Shown piece after piece: positions 33,682 to 41,919 of a stretch of DNA of 64,000 bases. This DNA is from Bacteroidota bacterium. Lineage in GTDB: Bacteria > Bacteroidota > Bacteroidia > Flavobacteriales > Weeksellaceae. Made by a program: the position numbers and the translations under genes. The stretch's first letter is position 1; each line of letters starts with the position of its first letter. The stretch covers positions 62,001-126,000 of the forward strand of contig JAEWOD010000020.1 in the NCBI GenBank assembly GCA_023461035.1, given 5' to 3'. A model generated the notes under the pieces. It was not told where the DNA came from. It did no database searches and saw nothing but the letters and a program-made list of their open reading frames with translations.

Positions 33682-33682
33682 T

Positions 33683-33766
33683 AAATTATGAATGTTGAAT
33701 GAAGAATTTAAATAGTTTGACGTTCTACAGCACATTAATTCATAACTAATTATCAATTCATAATTT
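33683..33766 (+). repeat. 11-bp inverted repeat in the accB-accC spacer
   Basis: AAATTATGAAT (33683-33693) and ATTCATAATTT (33756-33766) are perfect complements. They bracket the spacer, the second arm ending 8 bases before the accC ATG. It could affect accC translation or be a remnant of an intergenic repeat. Confidence 0.45.
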
Positions 33767-33774
33767 AGAAAAAG

Positions 33775-35136
33775 ATGTTTAAAAAAATACTAATTGCCAA
33801 CCGGGGAGAAATTGCCATGCGTGTCATCCGAACCGCAAAAGAAATGGGAATCAAAACCGTAGCGGTTTATTCGACTGCAGATAGAGACAGTTTACATGTA
33901 CGATTTGCCGACGAAGCTGTTTGCATAGGGCCGCCTTCGAGTTCTGAATCTTATTTAAAAATTGCCAATATCATTGCCGCTGCTGAAATCACAGACGCAG
34001 ATGCCATCCATCCCGGATATGGTTTTCTTTCCGAAAACGCCAAATTTTCCAAAACCTGTAAAGACAATGGAATCAAATTCATTGGTGCTTCGCCTGAACA
34101 TATCGATAAAATGGGAGATAAGGCAACAGCCAAAGCAACCATGATCAAAGCGGGCGTTCCTGTGGTTCCGGGTTCGGAAGGAATTTTAAAAGATTATGCC
34201 GAAGCAAAAAAAATCGCCAAAAAAATCGGATATCCCGTGATGATCAAAGCCACAGCAGGCGGAGGCGGAAAAGGGATGCGTGCCGTTTGGAGTGAAAAAG
34301 ATTTGGAAAAACACTTTGAATCTGCTGTGCAAGAAGCAACTGCTGCTTTTGGAAACGGTGGAATGTATATGGAAAAGCTGATCGAAGAACCACGTCACAT
34401 CGAAATCCAGATTGCAGGTGATTCAACCGGACGTGCTTGCCATTTGTCAGAAAGAGACTGTTCTGTACAGCGTCGTCACCAAAAGTTGGTGGAAGAAACA
34501 CCATCGCCTTTTATGACACCTGAACTTCGTGAAGAAATGGGAAATGCGGCTGTGAAAGCTGCAGAGTTTATCGGTTACGAAGGAGTGGGTACTGTTGAAT
34601 TCTTAGTGGATAAAAACGGGGATTTCTATTTCATGGAAATGAATACACGGATTCAGGTGGAACATCCGATTACCGAACAGGTCATTGATTATGATTTGGT
34701 GAAAGAACAAATTCTTTTGGCAGCCGGACAACCGATCTCAGGGAAAAACTATTTTCCGAAATTGCATTCTATTGAATGTAGAATTAATGCGGAAGATCCT
34801 TATAGCGGTTTCCGCCCGTCTCCGGGAATGATTACCAATATCAACATCCCGGGAGGTCACGGGGTCCGAGTGGATACGCATGTGTATGCCGGCTATCAGA
34901 TTCCGCCTTTTTATGATTCCATGATTGCTAAATTGATTGTGACTTCACAATCTCGCGAAGAATCATTGGCCAAAATGAAACGTGCATTGGATGAATTCTA
35001 TATCGAAGGCATCAAAACTACGGTTCCTTTCCACAGACAATTGATGGACAATCCGGATTTTCAAAAAGGAAATTATACTACCAAATTTATGGAGACCTTT
35101 GAATTGGATCCGGGTTATGCGGACTCCTTTTCTTAA
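33775..35136 (+). CDS. accC: acetyl-CoA carboxylase biotin carboxylase subunit
   Basis: A 453-residue biotin carboxylase that carboxylates biotin on AccB with ATP and bicarbonate in the first step of fatty-acid synthesis. The order of domains is normal: N-terminal MFKKILIANRGEIAMRVIRT, ATP-grasp with the Gly loop KATAGGGGKGMRAV, SERDCSVQRRHQKLVEETPS, EMNTRIQVEHPITEQV with the catalytic residues, and the C-terminal RINAEDPYSGFRPSPG. A good terminator follows 20 bases after the stop, closing the accB-accC unit. Confidence 0.98.
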   Translation: MFKKILIANRGEIAMRVIRTAKEMGIKTVAVYSTADRDSLHVRFADEAVCIGPPSSSESYLKIANIIAAAEITDADAIHPGYGFLSENAKFSKTCKDNGIKFIGASPEHIDKMGDKATAKATMIKAGVPVVPGSEGILKDYAEAKKIAKKIGYPVMIKATAGGGGKGMRAVWSEKDLEKHFESAVQEATAAFGNGGMYMEKLIEEPRHIEIQIAGDSTGRACHLSERDCSVQRRHQKLVEETPSPFMTPELREEMGNAAVKAAEFIGYEGVGTVEFLVDKNGDFYFMEMNTRIQVEHPITEQVIDYDLVKEQILLAAGQPISGKNYFPKLHSIECRINAEDPYSGFRPSPGMITNINIPGGHGVRVDTHVYAGYQIPPFYDSMIAKLIVTSQSREESLAKMKRALDEFYIEGIKTTVPFHRQLMDNPDFQKGNYTTKFMETFELDPGYADSFS

Positions 35137-35156
35137 AAAATAATTGCAACGATTTT

Positions 35157-35190
35157 GAAAGCCGGATGAACCATCATCCGGCTTTCTTAT
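35157..35190 (+). terminator. Rho-independent terminator of accB-accC
   Basis: GAAAGCCGGATGA and TCATCCGGCTTTC form a perfect 13-bp stem with a 4-base loop, followed by TTATTTT. Confidence 0.85.
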
Positions 35191-35264
35191 TTTGATTTTA
35201 ACTTATTCTAAATACAAATAATTGAAATTCAGTTATTTAAAATAATTCTTTCTACTATTCGAAT

Positions 35265-35272
35265 TAAATTTG
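35265..35272 (+). promoter_or_regulatory. -7 promoter element of the Cys-rich protein gene
   Basis: TAAATTTG, 26 bases before ATG 35299. With the flanking terminators this gene is an independent transcript. Confidence 0.55.
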
Positions 35273-35298
35273 AATTATAATTTTTAAAACCGATAGTC

Positions 35299-35547
35299 AT
35301 GAAAGTAAAATTAGCCCAATGCTGTGGAAACTGTGAACATTTTATCAATGGACAGATTTGTTCCGTACAAGAAATTGTAGTGAGTGAAAACCAAGTTTGT
35401 GAAGCCTATACTTTCAAACCGGTATTGCATCGTGAAGACGATTGTTTGAAATGCTCGAAATTCCAAACCACCAATTGTGCTCATCCTTCCAAAGCAAGCG
35501 AAGGCATTATGTGTACCGTTTGGATTCCTCGCATGGGGCAGGCCTGA
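35299..35547 (+). CDS. small protein with duplicated four-cysteine motif
   Basis: An 82-residue cytoplasmic protein with nine Cys. Eight of them form two copies of the same pattern: C9-x2-C12-x8-C21-x12-C34 and C49-x2-C52-x7-C60-x11-C72. The flanking residues also match between copies (CGNCEHF with CLKCSKF, then ICS with NCA, then VCEAY with MCTVW). This looks like a tandem zinc-ribbon or iron-sulphur binding module made by internal duplication. There is no signal peptide. It has its own promoter and terminator. I recognise no named family. Confidence 0.85.
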   Translation: MKVKLAQCCGNCEHFINGQICSVQEIVVSENQVCEAYTFKPVLHREDDCLKCSKFQTTNCAHPSKASEGIMCTVWIPRMGQA

Positions 35548-35571
35548 GACATTCTATTTTCATTTAACAAG

Positions 35572-35605
35572 AAGGGAAGATCCGGAAAGGGATTTTCCCT
35601 TTTTT
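35572..35605 (+). terminator. Rho-independent terminator of the Cys-rich protein gene
   Basis: AAGGGAAGATCC and GGATTTTCCCTT form a 12-bp stem with one G-U pair and a six-base loop, followed by TTTTAA. Confidence 0.75.
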
Positions 35606-35620
35606 AATGATTTTTCTGTT

Positions 35621-37045
35621 TCAAACAGTTACCTTTTTCCATTTCCCCATTCGGAACAAAATAATTCCTGCTATGGAAATTGCAGTTTCGGCTATAGGAA
35701 CGGATATGAATACGCCTGTTTCATTCCAACCCAGATATTTAGCCAGAAAATAAGCCAATGGAATCTGGAACAACCAAAAACCAAATAAATTGATTTTGGT
35801 AGGAGTCCAAGTATCACCTGCCCCGTTAAAAGCATTAACCATCACCATCCCGATTCCGTAAAAAACATATCCTGCACTCATGATGTAAATTGCCTGTCTG
35901 GCAATACGGATTACTTCGGGGTCATTTGTGAAAAACGGCATTAGCTTTCCGGCAAAAAGAAAGGTCAAAAGCATGATGATGCCCATGTAAATTGCATTAT
36001 ATTTTGCGGTCAGGAATACGGATTTTGAAGCCCTGTCTAGTTGGTTGGCGCCCATGTTTTGTCCGACCAGCGTAGCGGCCGCATTACTGAATCCCCAAGC
36101 AGGAAGCATGAAAAACATCATCAGCCGAAGAGCGGTTTGATACCCGGCAGAAGCCTCGTCCCCACCGGATTCTGCTACCAATTTGGCCAAGAAAATCCAG
36201 CTGCAGGAAGCGATGACAAACTGCATCACACCCGGTGCCGCTACTTTTACGATGGCCCTTATTTGTTCCCATTCGGGTAAGAATTGATGAAATTTAATTT
36301 GGAGTGATTTTGAATTGAAAAACAAATGATAACATTGATAAATTACTCCGATGCTCCTTCCGGTAGTTGTGGCAATGGCTGCTCCGGTCAGCCCCCATCC
36401 TTCAAAACTACCTATTCCCATCACAAAAATTGGAGCGAGAACGATGTTGCAAAGATTCGCAATCCATAAGCTTTTCATCGCGATGGTGGCATTTCCGGTT
36501 CCGCGGAAAATCCCGTTGATCAGGAACAATAAAACGATGCTGATGCTTCCGCCCATCATGATTTGGACGAACGTTTTCCCATATTCGGCAGACGCTTCCG
36601 AAGAACCCATTAGCAAAAGGATTTCTTTAGCATAAACAACTCCGAAAATGCTCAAAATCAAATTGATGAAAAATGAAATCAACAAAGTCTGCGCTCCGGC
36701 TTTGGCAGCAGCTTCCGGATTCTTTTCGCCAATCCTCCTTGCTACGATTGCCGTTGCTGCCATGCTCAATCCAATGCAGAGCGAATAAATAATGGTTAGT
36801 ACCGATTCTGTTAATCCAACCGTTTGAACCGCAAAACTACTATGTTCCAGATGCCCGACCAGATACAAATCGACCAACGCAAAAACCGATTCCAATACCA
36901 TTTCCAGCATCATCGGAATCGCCAATAAAACCACGGCTTTTTTTAAATTACCGGATGTGTAGTCAAACTCTGCTTCGCCTTTTAGCGATTGAAGAATGAT
37001 TTTGAAATAATGAGAAATTTTATCTTTTTGAATGTGTGAAGTCAT
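35621..37045 (-). CDS. MATE-family multidrug/metabolite efflux transporter
   Basis: A 474-residue MATE transporter with twelve helices in two bundles. Typical words: PMMLEMVLESVFALVDLYLVG (in two parts; PMMLEMVLESVFALVD), GLSMAATAIVARRIGEKNPE, GIFRGTGNA and, in the second half, LVGQNMGANQLDRASKS and AFNGAGDTWTP. Such proteins exchange cations for drugs or metabolites; the substrate is open. An unusually structured leader precedes it: a TACATTTG element at 37146-37153, then about 97 bases in which a 12-bp inverted repeat ends 1 base before the ATG. Confidence 0.95.
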   Translation of the reverse strand: MTSHIQKDKISHYFKIILQSLKGEAEFDYTSGNLKKAVVLLAIPMMLEMVLESVFALVDLYLVGHLEHSSFAVQTVGLTESVLTIIYSLCIGLSMAATAIVARRIGEKNPEAAAKAGAQTLLISFFINLILSIFGVVYAKEILLLMGSSEASAEYGKTFVQIMMGGSISIVLLFLINGIFRGTGNATIAMKSLWIANLCNIVLAPIFVMGIGSFEGWGLTGAAIATTTGRSIGVIYQCYHLFFNSKSLQIKFHQFLPEWEQIRAIVKVAAPGVMQFVIASCSWIFLAKLVAESGGDEASAGYQTALRLMMFFMLPAWGFSNAAATLVGQNMGANQLDRASKSVFLTAKYNAIYMGIIMLLTFLFAGKLMPFFTNDPEVIRIARQAIYIMSAGYVFYGIGMVMVNAFNGAGDTWTPTKINLFGFWLFQIPLAYFLAKYLGWNETGVFISVPIAETAISIAGIILFRMGKWKKVTV

Positions 37046-37046
37046 A

Positions 37047-37123
37047 AAATAATAGCTTTAAATGAAATTGAGATTTGTTTTCCTAAGTTGATTCTTACAC
37101 AAAGAATTTTGAAGCTATTATTT
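37047..37123 (-). promoter_or_regulatory. inverted repeat in the MATE leader abutting the start codon
   Basis: On the minus strand AAATAATAGCTT (37123-37112) pairs with AAGCTATTATTT (37058-37047); after one mismatch three more A-T pairs follow. The second arm ends 1 base before the ATG of the transporter, so the folded RNA would occlude the translation start. It suggests leader-based control, or a protein-binding site. Confidence 0.4.
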
Positions 37124-37145
37124 CCATGATTTTTTAATTATGTTA

Positions 37146-37153
37146 CAAATGTA
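37146..37153 (-). promoter_or_regulatory. -7 promoter element of the MATE gene
   Basis: The minus strand reads TACATTTG; transcription should start near 37142. A heptamer repeat begins 3 bases upstream, where the -33 region would be. Confidence 0.5.
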
Positions 37154-37156
37154 TTG

Positions 37157-37184
37157 TAAAAAGTAAAAAGTAAAAAGTAAAAAG
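37157..37184. repeat. four tandem copies of TAAAAAG upstream of the MATE promoter
   Basis: A perfect 7-bp tandem repeat (four units plus TAAA). Because it covers the region 3 to 31 bases upstream of the -7 element, slippage would change promoter geometry. Confidence 0.8.
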
Positions 37185-37204
37185 TAAACTTGTCAGTAAC
37201 CAAT

Positions 37205-37230
37205 AAAAAAGACGCTTTTTTGAGCGCCTC
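37205..37230 (-). terminator. Rho-independent terminator of the M48 protease gene
   Basis: On the minus strand AGGCGCT and AGCGTCT pair (one G-U) around CAAAAA, followed by TTTTTT. It lies 33 bases beyond the protease stop. Confidence 0.65.
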
Positions 37231-37262
37231 ATTCATATACTTTTTACATTGTACAATTGGTG

Positions 37263-38069
37263 TTATTTTCCTTTATACGGACTTGCGTTATAATACTGCA
37301 ACGCTTTTGGCATAATTGCCTGAATTTGAGCAATTCGGTTTCCCGGATTGGGATGAGTACTTAAAAATTCAGGTGGAGATTGTTGTCCGGCGGAAGCTTG
37401 TTGCATTCTTTCCCAGAAAGCAGTAGCTTCCTGTGGGTTATAGCCTGCCATTGCCATTAAATACAGACCTGCTTCATCAGCATCTAACTCCATCGTTCTG
37501 CCATATTTCAACATTCCCAATTGGGCTCCCACAGGATATAATTGGTTAAAGGTATTTCTCCATTGTTCATTGGAAATAGCCATATTTCCACCGACCATGA
37601 TTCCTTGAGCAACCATTGCGTTCGAAACTTGTTCGGCACTATGGCCTGCCAATGCATGCGCGACTTCATGTCCCATCACCACGGCAACTCCGGTTTCATT
37701 TTTACAAACCGGTAAAATTCCGGTATAAAAAGCTACTTTTCCACCCGGCATACACCAAGCGTTCAATTGATCACTTTTAATCAGTGTGAACTGCCATTCA
37801 TAACCCTGCAGTGCACTTCCCTGGCCGATTTCCGAATAGAATTTTTCAGCAGCATACTTAATTCGCTGCCCTACATTATTGATCATTTTTGCATCAGCAG
37901 AAGTTTTATCAACTTCACTTTCTCCCAATACCTGATTATACTGAGCAAATGATTGTGGGAAGAGCTGTGTATTTGATACCAAAGCCAACGATTGTCTACC
38001 CGTTAAAGGATTTGTCGCACATGACCAAAATAAAAGTACCACAAAAGGTAATGCTATGAATTTTTTCAT
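37263..38069 (-). CDS. M48-family metalloprotease lipoprotein
   Basis: A 268-residue lipoprotein (lipobox LFWSC, about residue 17) with the zinc-protease motif HEVAHALAGH and the third ligand Glu in the LDADEAGLYLM segment. The sequence after the active site (GYNPQEATAFWERM, then STHPNPGNRIAQI) is typical of the BepA/LoiP-type periplasmic proteases that maintain the outer membrane. It is followed by a terminator and preceded at 49 bases by mutS on the same strand; the functions are unrelated. Confidence 0.93.
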   Translation of the reverse strand: MKKFIALPFVVLLFWSCATNPLTGRQSLALVSNTQLFPQSFAQYNQVLGESEVDKTSADAKMINNVGQRIKYAAEKFYSEIGQGSALQGYEWQFTLIKSDQLNAWCMPGGKVAFYTGILPVCKNETGVAVVMGHEVAHALAGHSAEQVSNAMVAQGIMVGGNMAISNEQWRNTFNQLYPVGAQLGMLKYGRTMELDADEAGLYLMAMAGYNPQEATAFWERMQQASAGQQSPPEFLSTHPNPGNRIAQIQAIMPKALQYYNASPYKGK

Positions 38070-38118
38070 TTTGATAGGTTTTATTTTCCCTGATGAATTT
38101 ACAACTTTTATTCCAAAG

Positions 38119-40692
38119 TTATTTGCCTAATTTTCGTTTGATTTCATTTAATTTCATGAGCGCTTCTACCGGAGTAAGTGTGTTGATGTCGATGCCCAAT
38201 AATTCTTCCCTTATCGATTCCAAAATCGGGTCGTCTAACTGAAAGAAGCTTAATTGCAGATTTTCTTCGGTAATTTTTTTCGTTTTGTCCGAAATCTTTT
38301 CATTAACATGGGAACTTTCCAGCGTTTTCAGAACTTCGTTGGCACGTTTCAAAACCCAAGCCGGCATTCCGGCCATTTTAGCCACGTGAATCCCGAAACT
38401 GTGCTCACTTCCACCCGGAATCAACTTCCGCATAAACAAGATCGTATCGTTGGTTTCTTTGACGCTGACATTGAAATTTTTAATCCGTGGAAAGGATTGG
38501 GTCATTTCATTCAATTCATGATAATGCGTAGCAAATAATGTTTTCGGTTGAATTTTTCCTTCGTGCAAAAATTCGGAAATCGCCCAGGCAATGGAAATTC
38601 CGTCATAGGTGCTGGTTCCCCGTCCGATTTCGTCCAGAAGAATTAAACTTCTTTCGGACAAATTATTCAGAATGCTGGCGGTTTCGTTCATTTCGACCAT
38701 AAATGTTGATTCGCCCGAAGAAATGTTGTCCGAAGCACCCACACGTGTAAAAATCTTATCAACAATTCCGATTTCTGCGCTTTTTGCAGGAACAAAACTC
38801 CCTATCTGCGCCATCAGAACAATCAAAGCGGTCTGCCGTAAAAGTGCCGATTTCCCCGACATATTCGGTCCGGTAATCATGATGATTTGTTGTTCTTTCG
38901 GAACCAATGAAACACTGTTTGCAATATAATTTTCACCCGGTTTCAATTGTTTTTCAATCACGGGATGGCGGCCGTCTTCAATCAACAAGTCCAGTTTTTC
39001 TGTGATTTTAGGGCGGACATAATGGTTTTGTATCGCCAGTTCCGCAAAAGTGGAAAGCACATCCAACTGCGCAACTGTCCGGGCAGATTGCTGAATTTGG
39101 CTCAAATGCCCCAATAATTCCGTCAATAATTTTTGAAACAATTCGGTTTCCAACGAAAGAATTTTTTCTTCAGCTCCGAGGATTTGGTTTTCGTATTCTT
39201 TGAGTTCTTCCGTGATGTAACGCTCCGCATTGACCAAAGTCTGTTTACGGATCCAGTCTTCCGGCACTTTGTCTTTGTGCGTATTTCGGACTTCGATATA
39301 ATAACCGAACACATTGTTAAACGAAACTTTTAAACTCGGAATTCCGCTTCGTTCCGTTTCACGAATTCTTAATTCTTCGAGATAATCCTTTCCTTTGGTT
39401 TGCAATCCTCTCAAACGGTCTAATTCCTCCGAAATTCCTTCAGCAATTACATTTCCTTTGACTAATTGATGCGGAGGTTCAACTGAAAGAGTCTGAATTA
39501 AATTCGAATAAACTTCCGTCCAATCTTTTAATTCATTTACCAAAAACTGAATGGATTTGTCTTTGACTAATTTTTCTTTGATTTCGGTAATGATTTTTAA
39601 ACTTTGGGCAACGGAAAGCAATTGTTTCGGCGTGATTTTACCGGTTGAAATTTTTCCAGCCATCCGTTCCAAATCACTCAGGTTTTCGATGTTTTCCCGC
39701 AGGAAATTTCGTTTTTCATCCTGTTTCAAAAAGAAATCCACGATTTCGTGGCGGGCTTTGATCCTGTCGCCATCTTTTAAAACCATTACGATCCATCGGT
39801 TCAAAAGCCGCGCACCCATTGCAGAACAGGTTTTATCCAAAATATGTAGCAGTGTTACCGCTTGCGGATGCGGCGAATAAATCAGCTCCAAATTCCGGAT
39901 GGTAAAAGGATCCATCCAGACAAAGCTGTTTTCGTCTAATCGCTGGATTTGGGTAATATGTTGAATGTCAAAATGATGTGTTTCATCCAAATAAGAAAAA
40001 ACTGCGCCGGCCGCAATGGTGGCCAGTTGTAAATTTTCAATTCCGAATCCTTTCAGGGATTTGACTTTGAAATGTTGTGTCAGTTTATCAAATGCATAAT
40101 CATATTGAAATGCCCAGTCTTCTATTTGGAACGAACTTTTGAGTTCAGGTAATTCTATTTTTTTACGTTTCTGATAAATCACTTCACTCGGTCGGAAAGA
40201 CTGAGCCAGTTTATGGAAATGTTCCTTGTTTCCTTCAGAAACGAGAAATTCTCCGGTTGAAATATCCAATAAAGCGATTCCAAATGCTCCGTCATTTTCA
40301 TGAACCGCCATCAGGAAATTATTGGTTTTGGCTGAAAGAACTTCATCGTTGAGGGCAACGCCCGGTGTAACCAGTTCCGTAACACCTCGTTTGACGATGG
40401 TTTTGGTCATTTTCGGGTCTTCCAATTGGTCGCAAATAGCCACACGAAGTCCGGCCCGAACTAATTTGGGTAAATAAGTATCCAAAGAATGATGCGGAAA
40501 CCCGGCGAGTTCTTTTTGCTCCGATCCGTTGTTTCTTTTGGTCAGGACGATATCTAAAATCCGGGAAGCCTTTATGGCATCCTCTCCAAAAGTTTCATAA
40601 AAATCACCCACGCGAAACAGAAGCAAAGCATCGGGATATTTAGCTTTGATGCTATTGTATTGCTGCATGAGGGGTGTTTCTTTCTTTGCCAA
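38119..40692 (-). CDS. mutS: DNA mismatch repair protein MutS
   Basis: An 857-residue MutS. The mismatch-recognition motif FYETFGEDA near residues 32-40 includes the intercalating Phe and the Glu. The ATPase domain shows Walker A GPNMSGKSALLRQ, Walker B ILLDEIGRGTSTYDG and ATHYHEL. The C-terminal helices end in LMKLNEIKRKLGK. The start codon is TTG (40692), supported by the MAKKETPLMQQY extension seen in flavobacterial MutS; the next ATG is eight codons on. MutS binds mispairs and recruits MutL, which is not in the window. Confidence 0.97.
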   Translation of the reverse strand: MAKKETPLMQQYNSIKAKYPDALLLFRVGDFYETFGEDAIKASRILDIVLTKRNNGSEQKELAGFPHHSLDTYLPKLVRAGLRVAICDQLEDPKMTKTIVKRGVTELVTPGVALNDEVLSAKTNNFLMAVHENDGAFGIALLDISTGEFLVSEGNKEHFHKLAQSFRPSEVIYQKRKKIELPELKSSFQIEDWAFQYDYAFDKLTQHFKVKSLKGFGIENLQLATIAAGAVFSYLDETHHFDIQHITQIQRLDENSFVWMDPFTIRNLELIYSPHPQAVTLLHILDKTCSAMGARLLNRWIVMVLKDGDRIKARHEIVDFFLKQDEKRNFLRENIENLSDLERMAGKISTGKITPKQLLSVAQSLKIITEIKEKLVKDKSIQFLVNELKDWTEVYSNLIQTLSVEPPHQLVKGNVIAEGISEELDRLRGLQTKGKDYLEELRIRETERSGIPSLKVSFNNVFGYYIEVRNTHKDKVPEDWIRKQTLVNAERYITEELKEYENQILGAEEKILSLETELFQKLLTELLGHLSQIQQSARTVAQLDVLSTFAELAIQNHYVRPKITEKLDLLIEDGRHPVIEKQLKPGENYIANSVSLVPKEQQIIMITGPNMSGKSALLRQTALIVLMAQIGSFVPAKSAEIGIVDKIFTRVGASDNISSGESTFMVEMNETASILNNLSERSLILLDEIGRGTSTYDGISIAWAISEFLHEGKIQPKTLFATHYHELNEMTQSFPRIKNFNVSVKETNDTILFMRKLIPGGSEHSFGIHVAKMAGMPAWVLKRANEVLKTLESSHVNEKISDKTKKITEENLQLSFFQLDDPILESIREELLGIDINTLTPVEALMKLNEIKRKLGK

Positions 40693-40739
40693 TTTTCTTT
40701 GATTTTGGATTGCTAATTTACCAAAAGGAAATTTTCCTT

Positions 40740-40834
40740 AACCACAAAGTGCACAAAGTTTTTCACAAGGAACACGAAAGCAATTGTTTTTGAAAATTTG
40801 TAAACTTTGTGCTTTCTTTGTGAACTCAGTGGTT
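40740..40834. repeat. inverted CACAAAG-rich intergenic repeat
   Basis: The mutS-SpoU intergenic region is bracketed by AACCACAAAGTGCACAAAGTTT on the left and, in inverse orientation, AAACTTTGTGC...TGAACTCAGTGGTT on the right. Related CACAAAG words occur at 116-132. It is a dispersed, mostly intergenic element; I see no open reading frame in it. Confidence 0.55.
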
Positions 40835-40842
40835 GAATAAAG

Positions 40843-41379
40843 ATGAGAAAATTAAAACTGGAAGAATTAGGCAGAATTTCGGTGGAAGAATTTAAGGAAG
40901 CGGACAAAATTCCGGTAGTTGTAGTTTTGGACAACATCCGGAGTATGTACAACATCGGTTCTGTTTTCAGGACTTCGGATGCATTTCTGATTGAAAAAAT
41001 TTATCTCTGCGGAATCACAGCTACGCCGCCCCACAAAGAAATTCGCAAAACAGCATTGGGAGCTACCGAAAGTGTGGACTGGGTATATGTGAAAGAAATT
41101 TCGGAATTAATTGGAGATTTGAAAAATGAGGGGTTTAAAATTCTTTCTATCGAACAGACGGATGGTAGTAAGAATCTTTCTGAATTTGAATTAAATTCAA
41201 ACGAAAAATATGCGGTTGTTTTTGGAAATGAGGTGGAAGGAGTTCAGCAGGAAGTGATAAATCAAAGTGATTTCTGTATTGAAATTCCGCAGGGCGGTAC
41301 TAAACATTCGCTGAATGTAAGTGTTTGCGCAGGGATTCTGTTGTGGGAATTTTTTTGCGAATTTAGAATCAAGGATTAA
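40843..41379 (+). CDS. SpoU/TrmH-family RNA 2'-O-methyltransferase
   Basis: A 178-residue SPOUT methyltransferase. The three SpoU motifs are visible: LDNIRSMYNIGSVFRTSDAF, then VFGNEVEGV and IEIPQGGTKHSLNVSVCAGI, the last forming the trefoil-knot AdoMet site. Small stand-alone members modify tRNA, as TrmH (G18) or TrmL (position 34) do; which site is unclear. It is divergent from mutS and convergent with the short MBOAT-like gene. Confidence 0.92.
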   Translation: MRKLKLEELGRISVEEFKEADKIPVVVVLDNIRSMYNIGSVFRTSDAFLIEKIYLCGITATPPHKEIRKTALGATESVDWVYVKEISELIGDLKNEGFKILSIEQTDGSKNLSEFELNSNEKYAVVFGNEVEGVQQEVINQSDFCIEIPQGGTKHSLNVSVCAGILLWEFFCEFRIKD

Positions 41380-41393
41380 ATTCTTTATTGAAA

Positions 41394-41837
41394 TCAATAA
41401 AAACTCAGGAAATTGTTAAGAATTAGGGTAATTACTAAGCAGGCAATAATGATGAGTAAATTAACCAAAGCTCTTAAAATCCATTTTTTCTGAGATAAAT
41501 TGTAGTCTGTTTTTTTCGAAATGAAAACCATAATTCCCATTATCAAAAACCAAACAGTGAAAAATAAGGATAGTTTTCCCCGTATTAGCATTGTTACAAC
41601 ATCATGAATTAATCCGCAAAAAATAAAGGTGAAAATTAAGGAAATATAGACGGGAAGAAATTTTTTTAAGGGCTTGAAAATTTTTATTCCTAAATAATAG
41701 CCGAAAACCGGATTCCAATAATTCCAAAAAGTCGAAAAATTCTTTGCGCCAATAGATCGTTCCAGATTGTTTCTAAGCGATCTTGAATGTCCGATGGGGA
41801 CACCGTTTCTTTTCAAAACAAAATCGGATAATTTCAT
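41394..41837 (-). CDS. short MBOAT-like membrane protein
   Basis: A 147-residue membrane protein with three to four helices. The first half resembles the conserved core of membrane-bound O-acyltransferases: NFSTFWNYWNPVFGYYLG, then PLKKFLPVYISLIFTFIF and a membrane His in FCGLIHDV where the family usually has a LWHG-like motif. Full-length MBOATs have 350-500 residues, so this is only the C-terminal core: either a minimal family member or a remnant. I see no upstream frame that would complete it. It is convergent with the SpoU gene; the start is ATG 41837. Confidence 0.6.
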   Translation of the reverse strand: MKLSDFVLKRNGVPIGHSRSLRNNLERSIGAKNFSTFWNYWNPVFGYYLGIKIFKPLKKFLPVYISLIFTFIFCGLIHDVVTMLIRGKLSLFFTVWFLIMGIMVFISKKTDYNLSQKKWILRALVNLLIIIACLVITLILNNFLSFY

Positions 41838-41919
41838 CTATTTTATATAGCTAATTAATGAATTTTCTATTTCATTAGTCCTAAAAATGACGGTTTTGTT
41901 TCATCAAATAGACGAAATT

